Positions 43,334 through 51,760 of a stretch of DNA of 64,000 nucleotides are shown piece after piece. A program made the translations under genes and the position numbers. The DNA comes from Qipengyuania spongiae (GTDB lineage: Bacteria; Pseudomonadota; Alphaproteobacteria; Sphingomonadales; Sphingomonadaceae), in NCBI RefSeq assembly GCF_026168555.1, contig NZ_CP092471.1, positions 1,250,501-1,314,500 of the forward strand, read 5' to 3'. The number at the start of each line of letters is the position of its first letter. Position 1 is the first letter of the stretch. Below the pieces are notes generated by a model. The model had not been told where the DNA came from, did not search any database, and worked only from the letters and a program-made list of their open reading frames with translations.

Positions 43334-43409
43334 GCCGCTTTAGCTCAGTTGGTAGAGCACATCATTCGTAATGATGGGGTCACGTGTTCGAGTCACGTAA
43401 GCGGCACCA
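43334..43409 (+). tRNA. tRNA-Thr (anticodon CGT)
   Basis: 76 nt including encoded CCA. The acceptor stem pairs GCCGCTT with AAGCGGC, discriminator A. The anticodon CGT (CGU) is at 43367-43369 within ATTCGTAAT. The D-arm carries AGCTCAGTTGGTAGAG. It lies 22 nt after tRNA-Cys and is probably co-transcribed. Confidence 0.95.
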
Positions 43410-43898
43410 CTTCTGGTCAAAGACGGGAACACTTCCCTCCTAGCGGGGATGACCCCCGGGATAGCTATTGTTCCAACATCGCTTTTGAGCCGGTGATCGT
43501 CATTCGGTATTTCCGCATCCTTACCTCGGATACCGGCATCCGCAGGTAGGCGTCGCGGGAAGCGCCGCTCACATCCGCCCTGTCGAATCTTGATGTCCGA
43601 TATGGCCGGGAACCCGTCGGCGCCGTCTTCGTTTAATGGCTCCAAAACAGAACAATCTCGACTTACTGATGAGTTCCTTCTGAGAAAATGAATGAAAGTC
43701 AGTATGTTAAGTGCATCGTCCCGTTGTGGGGCGCCGCTGTCGACTTCCAAAAGATATCTTCCTTTCCCGGCTTAATTCGCTATTAACCCATCCCAACAGG
43801 TCGCTCTGATAGCGCCGGAACAGCCAACAAATTGGCGACCGGCGATCCGGTTTCTCGGTTCGAGAATTTCAGCCGTGAAACGGAAGGGGGAGGGGTTG
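43410..43898. other. Intergenic stretch between tRNA-Thr and csgF
   Basis: About 490 nt. It is visibly less G+C-rich than its surroundings, especially after 43660. I see no convincing gene. A minus-strand open frame across 43340-43750 overlaps tRNA-Thr and has no ribosome-binding site. The curli promoter is expected in the last part; no site could be pinned down. Confidence 0.5.
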
Positions 43899-44321
43899 GT
43901 GTTCAGGAAATTTGCGTTCTGCGTGCTTGTCGCGCTTGGGGGCCTTCATGGTCCGGCCATGGCTCAGGATCTGGTTTACGAACCGATCAGCCCGACCAAT
44001 GGCGGAAATCCGTTCAATTCCGCGCACATACTCGGGACAGCGAACGCCCAGAACGATTATCGCGATCCCCGCGCCACCACCACGAACTCGCAGGCGGACA
44101 TCTTCGCGCGCCAGTTGCAATCGCGGCTGCTCTCAGCCCTTTCCTCGCAGATCGTGGATGCCATCTTCGGAGACAATCCGCAGGAAAACGGCACCATCAG
44201 CTTCGGCGGCCAGACGATCACCTTTTTCCGCAGCCTGGATTCGGTGACCCTGATCATCACGAATGACGATACGGGCGAGGAAACCCGCATCGTCGTTCCC
44301 CTGTTCATCGAGGTCAACTGA
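43899..44321 (+). CDS. csgF: Curli assembly protein CsgF
   Basis: 140 aa from GTG 43899, preceded by GGAAGGGGGAGG. Another in-frame GTG at 43875 lacks a ribosome-binding site. A signal peptide (FRKFAFCVLVALGGLHG, cut after AMAQ) is followed by DLVYEPISPTNGGNPFN, the CsgF N-terminus that plugs into the CsgG pore, and by NPFNSAHILGTANAQND. CsgF couples secretion to nucleation at the cell surface. The stop overlaps the csgG start in TGATG. Confidence 0.92.
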   Translation: MFRKFAFCVLVALGGLHGPAMAQDLVYEPISPTNGGNPFNSAHILGTANAQNDYRDPRATTTNSQADIFARQLQSRLLSALSSQIVDAIFGDNPQENGTISFGGQTITFFRSLDSVTLIITNDDTGEETRIVVPLFIEVN

Positions 44322-45298
44322 TGCGGGCGCTGCGTAATCTTGCACTAATTGCCGGGGTCTCGTTCCTGAGCGGTTGCATGACCGTTGGCGACGACGGGCG
44401 GGACCTGATGCCGCCGGAAACGAGCCTCGCCTATTTTCCGAAAAAGACTCAGACGCAGAACCTGCTGAACGAATTGCCCGGCCCCGAGCGTCAGGTTGCG
44501 ATCGCGGTCTATGGCTTCACCGACCAGACCGGCCAGTTCAAGTCGTCCAATACGGGGCAGACGCTGTCGCGGGCCGTGACCCAGGGGGCCAGTTCGATAC
44601 TGGTTCGGGCCTTGCAGGACGCTGGACAGCGCCAGTGGTTCACTGTGGTGGAGCGCGAGCGCCTCGATAACCTGCTCAAGGAACGGCAGATCATTGCCGA
44701 GATGCGCAAGCGCTATCTGGGAGAGGAAGATACCGATCCCAACGCGCTGCCGGCTCTGCTCTTCGCCGGCGTCCTTCTCGAAGGGGGCATCGTCGGATAC
44801 GATACGAACACGGTCACCGGCGGTGCCGGGGCGGCTTTCCTCGGCATTGGCGGGCGGACCGAATATCGCCAGGATACGGTCACGGTCTATCTGCGCGCGG
44901 TGTCCGTGCGGACCGGGGAAGTGCTGACCAACGTCACCGCTTCCAAGACGATCGCGAGCCAGGCGATCGGGGCCAGCGCGTTCCGGTTCGTCGCCTTCAA
45001 GGAGCTGCTCGAGGCCGAGGCGGGGATCACCGCCAACGAACCCGATCAGGTGGCACTGCAGCAGGCGATCGAGAAGGCGGTCTACGGATTGATCCTCGAA
45101 GGCGTCGAACTCGGCCTGTGGAGTTTCCGGGACATGATGGCCGCCGGTCCTCTGATGCAGACCTACCGGGCCGAGCGCGACGGGATCTACGACGCCGACG
45201 ACGTGCAGCGCGCCGTGCGCCGCGCCGGCTCGCTCAGCGCTCTGACCGTGGTGCGCGACGAACGCGAAGACAATGGAGAAGAGGAGGGCGACTCCTGA
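44321..45298 (+). CDS. csgG: Curli secretion channel lipoprotein CsgG
   Basis: 325 aa. The signal peptide ends at a lipobox FLSGC (Cys about residue 19). The core carries VAIAVYGFTDQTGQFKSS, then WFTVVERERLDNLLKERQI, and the constriction-forming IVGYDTNTVTGGAGAAFLGIG. A C-terminal acidic tail follows. CsgG is the outer-membrane nonameric pore. It is the second gene of the curli cluster. No csgE homologue was seen. Confidence 0.94.
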   Translation: MRALRNLALIAGVSFLSGCMTVGDDGRDLMPPETSLAYFPKKTQTQNLLNELPGPERQVAIAVYGFTDQTGQFKSSNTGQTLSRAVTQGASSILVRALQDAGQRQWFTVVERERLDNLLKERQIIAEMRKRYLGEEDTDPNALPALLFAGVLLEGGIVGYDTNTVTGGAGAAFLGIGGRTEYRQDTVTVYLRAVSVRTGEVLTNVTASKTIASQAIGASAFRFVAFKELLEAEAGITANEPDQVALQQAIEKAVYGLILEGVELGLWSFRDMMAAGPLMQTYRAERDGIYDADDVQRAVRRAGSLSALTVVRDEREDNGEEEGDS

Positions 45299-45358
45299 GG
45301 GGGAAGAAACGCCGTCATCGCGCCGAAATGAGGGGCGCGGTTCGAGGGCGATAAAAAA

Positions 45359-45390
45359 GCACGCAAGGGAGCGGCAACTCCGATGCGTGC
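45359..45390 (+). other. Stem-loop in the csgG-curlin gap
   Basis: GCACGCA (45359-45365) pairs with TGCGTGC (45384-45390), with a further GAG/CTC pairing inside. It starts about 60 nt after the csgG stop. It has no T-run, so a role in mRNA stability or attenuation is only possible. Confidence 0.35.
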
Positions 45391-45477
45391 GAGATGTGCA
45401 GGCTGCGATACCCTTACGCCCGGCGTTCTGTGCGCCGAAGCGCGACGGTTATCGCCTTTTTAGGAAGGTGATGCAAC

Positions 45478-45603
45478 ATGAAGACTGTCAGGCTCGATCC
45501 GCAAGACGAACAATCGCCCGGCCTATCGGCTGCGGGCAGCGTCAAGTCCGGACCCGGCAATCCCCGCATCACATACGAATATCAGCAGAGGCAAAGGCTC
45601 TAG
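45478..45603 (+). CDS. Possible small protein between csgG and the first curlin gene
   Basis: 41 aa. ATG 45478 is preceded by AGGAAGGTG at good spacing, and the frame ends at TAG 45601. The product is hydrophilic, rich in Gln, Arg, Ser and Gly, with no signal peptide or membrane segment. No family is recognised. It is supported only by the good ribosome-binding site and its place between curli genes; it could also be a leader affecting curlin translation. Confidence 0.35.
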   Translation: MKTVRLDPQDEQSPGLSAAGSVKSGPGNPRITYEYQQRQRL

Positions 45604-45722
45604 GCCGAAGCCGCTGTGCACGTTCGGCGACCGCAGACCGCCGGAAGAGAAAAGCGGGAAAAAATAAGCCCGTGTTCGAACCATAAGTCGCAAACCTTAA
45701 CAAAGAGAAAAGGAAAATTGTG

Positions 45723-47417
45723 ATGAAGAAGACCATTCTTACCGGCGCCTCGATCCTGGCGCTTTCGATTGCGGCTCCTGCTTTCGCGCAGAGCAATCAG
45801 AGCGATATCGATCAGACCGGCAACGGCAATGCGGCGACTGTCGATCAGTCAGGCGCCAACGCCTCCGACATCGATCAGATCGGCGGTGGAAATTCGGCGA
45901 GCAACGATCAGACCGGAACGGGCAACGATTCGACCATTCAGCAGAACGCGTTTCGCGCGTTGGCCGATGTGACGCAGAACGGTGCCGACAACACCTCGCT
46001 CATCGATCAGGATGACCCTGACACTGCTCCGGGCGTCGGAGGTACGACGGGTGTTGGCGGCTTCGATCCCGACGCCACCGTCGATCAGAACGGTATCAAT
46101 AATGACTCGACGATCACTCAGACGATCGCTGCCGGTGGTGGCTTCAATCAGACCGCGAGCGTCGATCAGGACGGCTTGGACAACACTTCGACGATCGACC
46201 AGAACTCGGACGGCCCAGGCTACACTGGCGGCCTTCGTGCAGCAGTGACGCAGACCGGTGCCGCGACGTCGGACATTGTGCAGACCGGAAGCAACGGCGG
46301 CAAGAACCTCAACGCCTACGTCACTCAGGACAGTTCGACTTCGAATGTCGTTCAGTCGGCCAGCGACACTAGCGGCTTCAATCCCACTGCGGTCGCTCGT
46401 GTGAACCAGCAGGGTGGTTCGACCTCGGATGTGTTCCAAACGCTGACCGGCGATATGACCGGCGATCTGAACGCGCAAGTCACACAGGACGGTGGAGCAA
46501 CTTCTACGGTAACCCAAAACGCGTTCGGCAATGCTTCGCTGACGCAGGACGCCATTGTGAACCAGGATGGTGCCAGCACCTCCAACATCACGCAAACCTT
46601 CAACGGAACTGGTGCAAACACTTTCCTTGCCACGGTCGACCAGACAGGTTCAGGGCATATGTCGACCATCGATCAGTCCGATGATGGCGTTGCGGGTTCG
46701 GGCGCCGACAGCGGCTTAACCGCCGATGTCGACCAGACCGGATCCGACAACACTTCGACTGTGACGCAGGTCAACCGGCTTCATTCAGCGACGGTCGCAC
46801 AGACTGGCACTAACGAAACGGCTGACGTTTTCCAGACCGGAGTTGGCAACACTGCGCTTGTAAACCAGGACGGTGATGGAAACCTCGCCGATGTCCAGCA
46901 AACTGGCTTCAACAGCAACGCAACGGTCGCTCAGACCCTCGGTGCAAGCGACAACCAAGCGTTTGTCAATCAAGGCCGCGAAGGCAACAACGATGCAACC
47001 GTGACCCAGGGCGGAAGCAACAGCTTCGCATATGTCGATCAGATCGGGCTGGCTCGAGGTGAAACCGCCACCATTACTCAACTGGCCTCTGCCGACGCCA
47101 ACACGGCTCGTATAACTCAGAACGGCGATCTCGCCGCTGGCTCTCCGAGCAATCTGAACGAAGCCTCGATCACGCAAGAAGGAGGCGCCGACAACCTGTC
47201 TGAAATCACTCAGACCGGTGCAAGCAACTTGGCCACCAGCCTTCAGAACGGCTCGAGCCTGCAGTCTTTCGTTACTCAGAACGGCGTCGGCAACTCGGCG
47301 CTCGTCGATCAGATGGGCAGCGGACACGTTTCAAACGTGACGCAGACCGGCGACAATAACACCGCCACCGTCACCCAGAGCGGCGGGATGGGAAGCGGCG
47401 GCGTAGGCCCCGTCTAA
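45723..47417 (+). CDS. Large curlin-repeat amyloid protein 1 (CsgA-like)
   Basis: 564 aa from ATG 45723 (AGGA 8 nt upstream). The signal peptide is MKKTILTGASILALS, cut after AFAQ. The whole mature protein is a tandem of curlin-type units, seen as repeated Gln-x-Gly...Asn...Gln motifs such as DQTGNGN, TQTGAAT and NQDGAST. E. coli CsgA has about five units and 151 aa, so this is several times larger. It is expected to be secreted by CsgG and form amyloid. The base composition looks less G+C-rich than neighbouring housekeeping genes. Confidence 0.88.
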   Translation: MKKTILTGASILALSIAAPAFAQSNQSDIDQTGNGNAATVDQSGANASDIDQIGGGNSASNDQTGTGNDSTIQQNAFRALADVTQNGADNTSLIDQDDPDTAPGVGGTTGVGGFDPDATVDQNGINNDSTITQTIAAGGGFNQTASVDQDGLDNTSTIDQNSDGPGYTGGLRAAVTQTGAATSDIVQTGSNGGKNLNAYVTQDSSTSNVVQSASDTSGFNPTAVARVNQQGGSTSDVFQTLTGDMTGDLNAQVTQDGGATSTVTQNAFGNASLTQDAIVNQDGASTSNITQTFNGTGANTFLATVDQTGSGHMSTIDQSDDGVAGSGADSGLTADVDQTGSDNTSTVTQVNRLHSATVAQTGTNETADVFQTGVGNTALVNQDGDGNLADVQQTGFNSNATVAQTLGASDNQAFVNQGREGNNDATVTQGGSNSFAYVDQIGLARGETATITQLASADANTARITQNGDLAAGSPSNLNEASITQEGGADNLSEITQTGASNLATSLQNGSSLQSFVTQNGVGNSALVDQMGSGHVSNVTQTGDNNTATVTQSGGMGSGGVGPV

Positions 47418-47428
47418 TCAATGAAAAG

Positions 47429-47453
47429 GGCCGGCATCCGCGTGATGCCGGCC
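47429..47453 (+). terminator. Hairpin between the two large curlin genes
   Basis: A perfect 10-bp stem (47429-47438 with 47444-47453) and 5-nt loop, starting 12 nt after the stop of curlin gene 1. A TCTTATCCCTTTC stretch follows. It could partly terminate transcripts or stabilise their 3' ends, giving more of curlin 1 than curlin 2. Confidence 0.65.
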
Positions 47454-47484
47454 TCTTATCCCTTTCGATCAAAGGAACAGTAAG

Positions 47485-49785
47485 ATGAGAAAGCACATCC
47501 TCGTAGGCGGCTCGATCCTCGCTCTCGCCATGGCTTCGGCGGTCCATGCCCAGTCCAATGACAGCACCGTCAACCAGACCGGCAACAATCAGCGCGCAAC
47601 CGTCACCCAGTCGGGCGCGAACTCGGAATCGCTGGTCGAACAGTCGAACGCCAGCAACCAGGCTGTCGTGAACCAGCAGGCAGCCACGAACGGCGCTCAG
47701 AGCACCGTGCGGCAGAGTGGCAACACCGAACGGGCCAGCGTGATCCAGGTGAGCGGTGCCGCCGAGTCCGACATCGATCAGTCGGGCGGCGCACAGAACG
47801 CCTCGGTCTATCAGGATGGCAGCAGTTCTTCCTCGATCGTCCAGAGCAACCAGTTCAACGAGGCGAGCGTCAGCCAGACAGGTAACGACAATATCAGCAC
47901 CATCACCCAGAGCGGCCAGAACGGCGCGGTGGGCGATCCCGACAACAACTATGCGAACGCCGACGCCGCGAACCTCGTGGGGCTGACCCAGGTTGGCGAC
48001 CGCAACACCAGCGTCATCGCTCAGAGCGGCGACAACACCGTCGCCGACGTCATGACCTTGGGTAATGACAACAACGTCAGCATCGACCAGTCGGGCGATT
48101 TCTCGAACGCCGTGGTGACCCAGAACGGCGATCGCAACACCGCCAATGTGGTGCGCCAGAGCGCGGATGGCACCGGAGATGCAAGCAATCCCGCCGTCCC
48201 CGTGGCTCCGGGCGTGTTCGCCGATGCGATGATCGACCAGACGGGTGACGACAACCGCGGTTCGATCACCCAAGACGCGGTTCCGGCCTACGCCTCGATC
48301 ACGCAGGATGGCATCAACAACGATTCCACCATCACCCAGACCGGCACGGCTTCGGGCGCCCGCGCGATCTCGCGGCAGACGAGCTCGGACAACCTGTCCA
48401 CGATCAACCAGGCGTCCGGTGCATCGGCCGACGTGACCCAGGGCGGTGGCAACGCGTTTCCGGCGTTCGGCGGCCGGCTGAACAACGTCTCGACGATCGA
48501 CCAGACCGAAACGGCTGGCGGTGCGAAAGCCATCGTCGCTCAGGACGGCGAGCTCAACCTGTCCGATATCGACCAGTCCGCTGAAGCTTCCGCCGAAGTG
48601 CTGCAGGCCGGCATCTACAACACCTCGACCGTCAATCAGACGGCTGCGGGTGCGAACGCGTTCGTCGATCAGGGCGGCGGTTATGGCGACAACGTGTCGA
48701 ACATCGTTCAGTCGTCGGCTTCTTCGGCGCAGGTCACTCAGAGAGGTCAGCCCTCGGTCGGTCCGAACTTCACCAACATTTCCGACGTCAACCAGTCGGG
48801 CGGTGAAAATCAGGCGCTGATCGTACAGAACGGTTCGAACAACGAATCCGATCTCGACCAGTCGGGCAGCCTCGGCTTCGCCACTGTCGATCAGGACGGT
48901 ACGTTCCTCCGCTCCACCATTAATCAAACGGGCGTAGGAACGCAGGCTTCGGTCTTCCAGACCGGCGAGAACCTGCGTTCGACAGTGACCCAGAGCGGTG
49001 TCCTGAACGGTGCGCTCGTCACACAGGAAGGTACGGACAACGAATCGACCATTCGCCAGAGCGCGACTGTGCTCAGCGGTGCGATCGTCTCGCAATCCGG
49101 CACCGGCCAGCGTTCGACGGTCGTGCAGAACCCTGTTGGCGGCCATGAAGCCAACATCGCCCAGTCGGGCCTCCGCAACGTCTCGACCCTGACCCAGGGC
49201 GGGCTCGGCAATTCGGCTGGCAGCGCCACCGATCAGACCGACAGCGGAATCAACCAGGCCGGCACAGACGGTCGTTCGACCGTGGTCCAGTCGGGTGGTT
49301 TCCAGTCGGCCTATGTCGAGCAGCTGGCCTCGGCCGTGAACGCTCGGTCTAACATCGACCAGGGGACGAACGGCGTCTTCGGTTTCGGTGCGGGGTCGGA
49401 GCAGATCGCCAACGTGTCGCAGGACGGTAATAACAACGGCTCGGACGTGACGCAGCGCGGAACGATGCAGATCGCCAATGTGACGCAGAGCGGTGAGTTC
49501 AACGAATCCGACATCAGCCAGGGCACCGTCCGCCGTGGCATCAATTCGGGCTCGGGCAACATCGCCAACGCCGAGCAGACCGGAGAACGCGGCTACTCCT
49601 CGATCGTCCAGAACGGCGCGGACAGCACGGCCACGCTGACTCAGGCGGGCTTCGACAACGAATCCTTCATCACTCAGCTGGGCTCGAGCAACACTGCCAC
49701 GGTGACTCAGACGGGCACCGATGGATTGTCGAATGTCAGCCAGAACGGCAACTTCAACACCGCCACTGTCACGCAGGGCAACTAA
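47485..49785 (+). CDS. Large curlin-repeat amyloid protein 2 (CsgA-like)
   Basis: 766 aa with a signal peptide (MRKHILVGGSILALAMAS, cut after VHAQ) very similar to that of curlin 1. The mature sequence is again tandem curlin units (NQTGNNQ, TQSGQNG, TQNGDRN, VQNGADS, and so on) to the end, where TQTGTDG and TQGN close the protein. Ribosome-binding site AAAGGAACAG precedes ATG 47485. The tandem genes and shared leader suggest duplication. The length is exceptional for a curlin. Confidence 0.88.
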   Translation: MRKHILVGGSILALAMASAVHAQSNDSTVNQTGNNQRATVTQSGANSESLVEQSNASNQAVVNQQAATNGAQSTVRQSGNTERASVIQVSGAAESDIDQSGGAQNASVYQDGSSSSSIVQSNQFNEASVSQTGNDNISTITQSGQNGAVGDPDNNYANADAANLVGLTQVGDRNTSVIAQSGDNTVADVMTLGNDNNVSIDQSGDFSNAVVTQNGDRNTANVVRQSADGTGDASNPAVPVAPGVFADAMIDQTGDDNRGSITQDAVPAYASITQDGINNDSTITQTGTASGARAISRQTSSDNLSTINQASGASADVTQGGGNAFPAFGGRLNNVSTIDQTETAGGAKAIVAQDGELNLSDIDQSAEASAEVLQAGIYNTSTVNQTAAGANAFVDQGGGYGDNVSNIVQSSASSAQVTQRGQPSVGPNFTNISDVNQSGGENQALIVQNGSNNESDLDQSGSLGFATVDQDGTFLRSTINQTGVGTQASVFQTGENLRSTVTQSGVLNGALVTQEGTDNESTIRQSATVLSGAIVSQSGTGQRSTVVQNPVGGHEANIAQSGLRNVSTLTQGGLGNSAGSATDQTDSGINQAGTDGRSTVVQSGGFQSAYVEQLASAVNARSNIDQGTNGVFGFGAGSEQIANVSQDGNNNGSDVTQRGTMQIANVTQSGEFNESDISQGTVRRGINSGSGNIANAEQTGERGYSSIVQNGADSTATLTQAGFDNESFITQLGSSNTATVTQTGTDGLSNVSQNGNFNTATVTQGN

Positions 49786-49793
49786 GACGGCCG

Positions 49794-49823
49794 GGCCGGC
49801 GCGGGTCGTTTCCCGCGCCGGCC
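49794..49823 (+). terminator. Terminator-like hairpin after curlin gene 2
   Basis: A perfect 12-bp GC-rich stem (49794-49805 with 49812-49823) and 6-nt loop, starting 9 nt after the stop. There is no strong T-run behind it. A 145-nt gap follows before the next curli gene, which may have its own promoter. Confidence 0.65.
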
Positions 49824-49930
49824 TACCCTGTTTCGGCCCGCGTCAATCGCTCGGCCGATCGCTTGGATGGGGTGGAATTCTCAGCCTCGTAAAAATCTGA
49901 TAACTACCAGTTTCGTGAAGGAGCCGGACG

Positions 49931-50635
49931 ATGACTTCGATTCGAACCCCCCTTGCTTCGCTCGCAGCGATCGCTCTGGCGTTCGGTTCGCCCGTCTCGG
50001 CTCAGAACAGCGATGCGCCTCCCGGCGGTGAAGAGCCCGGAACAGACCGTGGCGATCAGTTCGAATTCGAGCGCATCCCCGTTCCCGAAGAAGACCGTCG
50101 CGGCGTGTTCATCGCGCAGGTCGGCGCGGTCAACCGTGCCGAGGCGCGCCAGTCCGGCAGCAATTCTCATGCGCGCATCATTCAGAACGGTGACGAGAAC
50201 CAGGTCGATGTCACTCAGGACGATGGCAGTCACCGCGCCTCGATCGCGCTGGACGGCAATCGCAACAGCGTCAATGTCGGGCAGCAGGGGCAGGGCCAGA
50301 GCGTGCTGATGCTGGCACAGCAGGGCAACGGCAATCGGGCCGATGTCTCGCAGACGGAATCGCAGTCGATCTACTCCGCCGCCGCCATCGGGCAGACCGG
50401 CTCCGACAATCTTCTCAGCCTTGTTCAGGATGGCAGTGACAATCAGGCGCGCCTTATCCAGAACGGCGACGGCAACACCATGACCGCGGTCCAGCAGGGC
50501 AGCGGCAACCGACTTTCCTGGACACAGGACGGCAACGGACTTTCCGATCTCCAGATCACGCAGGACGGCGGTCAGGCGTTGCAGATCACGCAGACCAATG
50601 GCGGCGCGCCGCCCAGCGGCACTGGCGGGGGCTAG
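49931..50635 (+). CDS. Smaller curlin-repeat protein (candidate minor curlin / nucleator)
   Basis: 234 aa. A signal peptide is cut after VSAQ, and a charged linker (about 30-55, DRGDQFEFERIPVPEEDRRG) is followed by curlin units (ARQSGSNSH, IQNGDENQVDVTQ, GQTGSDN, IQNGDGN, TQDGNG) to about residue 215, ending in a Gly/Pro tail. The distinct linker and small size suit a CsgB-like nucleator, but this is inference. The next gene starts 7 nt after the stop. Confidence 0.8.
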   Translation: MTSIRTPLASLAAIALAFGSPVSAQNSDAPPGGEEPGTDRGDQFEFERIPVPEEDRRGVFIAQVGAVNRAEARQSGSNSHARIIQNGDENQVDVTQDDGSHRASIALDGNRNSVNVGQQGQGQSVLMLAQQGNGNRADVSQTESQSIYSAAAIGQTGSDNLLSLVQDGSDNQARLIQNGDGNTMTAVQQGSGNRLSWTQDGNGLSDLQITQDGGQALQITQTNGGAPPSGTGGG

Positions 50636-50642
50636 GATCGCG

Positions 50643-51350
50643 ATGCGGTACCGAACCCTGCTGGCCATCGCTCTCGCGATACCGGGCGCCGCAGGCACGG
50701 CGCAGGAGGTCGAGGGCGAGGACGACAGCGTCTATGTCGATCAGGCGATCCAGCCGAGCGGATCGGCACCTGCGGCAAGCGTTTACGGCCGCAATCCGGG
50801 CACGCAGTCCGCACCGCGCGGCACCAGCTCCGAGCAGGCCGGCGGCGTCGTCCAGATAGCTTCGACCGCAGAAGCGGAGGCGCCCGTGGCTCAGCTCACC
50901 GAAGCCGAATTCTCGACCTTGCTTTCGCAGCTGAGCGGATCCGAACGCGAGGTGCTGCTCGAAACGGTCGAAGGGCGGGACGTGTGTTCGAATCCGCCGG
51001 ACATCCCAGCGGTGCGGCAACTTTGCGCCAATCGGCTGGAAACCCGCTCGCGCGAATTCGCGCAGGGCCCCCGCAACCGTCTTTCGCCCGAGGAACGCCT
51101 GCTGGGCCAAGCGCTGGACGGAACGAATGCGACAACGCTCGATCGGGCAATCCAGCGATTGGCCCGCAACACCGGGGCGGCGGACGATGCTGACAATCAG
51201 GCGGTCGCGTCCGTCGCGCTTGGCGCGAACACGCCTCCGCCCGAACAGGCCGGTGAAGAGCCTGCGGGGGCAGGACAATTGTCGGCCGAAACACAGGCGC
51301 TGATCGAAGCGATCGTCAATCAACTCGGCGGACCGGGAGGAAACCCATGA
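50643..51350 (+). CDS. Exported protein of unknown function in the curli cluster
   Basis: 235 aa from ATG 50643. A signal peptide is likely (LLAIALAIPGAAG, cut near GTAQ). The N-terminal part is low in structure and rich in Gly, Ser and Gln; the middle (about 95-130) contains a Cys pair (DVCSN and QLCANR). A helical segment (LDRAIQRLARNT) and a Pro/Ala-rich tail follow. No family is recognised. The stop overlaps the csgH-like start by 4 nt, so it belongs to the curli transcript. Confidence 0.65.
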   Translation: MRYRTLLAIALAIPGAAGTAQEVEGEDDSVYVDQAIQPSGSAPAASVYGRNPGTQSAPRGTSSEQAGGVVQIASTAEAEAPVAQLTEAEFSTLLSQLSGSEREVLLETVEGRDVCSNPPDIPAVRQLCANRLETRSREFAQGPRNRLSPEERLLGQALDGTNATTLDRAIQRLARNTGAADDADNQAVASVALGANTPPPEQAGEEPAGAGQLSAETQALIEAIVNQLGGPGGNP

Positions 51351-51706
51351 AGGGCATGTTTCGCAGTGTGGCCGTCATTCCGGCCCTGGTTATCGGAGGA
51401 GCGGCCATGGCCGGGGAACAGGCAATCTCGATGCGGGTCTCGGACACAGGGGGCGAGGTAAATATCGCGCTCGTCGCGCATTCCACGGTCGAGCAGGCGG
51501 TATCCTACGAAATCGAAATCCAGGGGGCATCCAAGGCTGTGCACAAGGGCCGCACGACAATACCGGCTAGTGAGGAGCGGGTCCTCTCACGCTTCAAGGT
51601 GAACTACACCGACGACTGGTGTGCGCAGGCCCGGATCCACGAGAGCGAGGGTGCAGCCTACACTCTGAACGCAGGACCCTGCGCGACGCCGATGGCGGGG
51701 GACTGA
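51347..51706 (+). CDS. csgH: CsgH-like curli assembly/inhibitor protein
   Basis: 119 aa with a signal peptide (residues 1-22, cut after AMAG). The mature part is an Ig-like beta-sandwich by pattern: alternating SMRVSDTGGEVNIALVAHS, YEIEIQGASKAVHKGRTTI and CAQARIHE. This size and pattern fit CsgH, the alphaproteobacterial counterpart of CsgC, which blocks premature curlin polymerisation in the periplasm. The assignment rests on pattern and location. The start overlaps the preceding gene. Confidence 0.75.
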   Translation: MKGMFRSVAVIPALVIGGAAMAGEQAISMRVSDTGGEVNIALVAHSTVEQAVSYEIEIQGASKAVHKGRTTIPASEERVLSRFKVNYTDDWCAQARIHESEGAAYTLNAGPCATPMAGD

Positions 51707-51760
51707 CGCGCAGGGATGGGTGAGAGGTCGCCAGCAGGACGCTCCTCCACGAGTGTCATC

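Noticed and set aside
43340..43750. A 136-codon minus-strand frame after the tRNAs
   Set aside because: It overlaps tRNA-Thr, lacks a ribosome-binding site and gives a product of no recognisable family.
45849..46595. A 248-codon minus-strand open frame antisense to curlin gene 1
   Set aside because: Same cause as above; mirror of the repeat coding, not conserved in style with real genes of the window.
47371..49146. A 591-codon minus-strand open frame antisense to curlin gene 2
   Set aside because: It arises from the repetitive codon pattern of the curlin units. The product is a Val/Arg/Asp-rich repeat with no signal or family, and no ribosome-binding site fits.
45780..50600. Regularly spaced short repeats that could suggest a CRISPR array or satellite DNA
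   Set aside because: The repeats follow the codon frame, vary at the DNA level and encode curlin units; there are no identical repeats with unique spacers.
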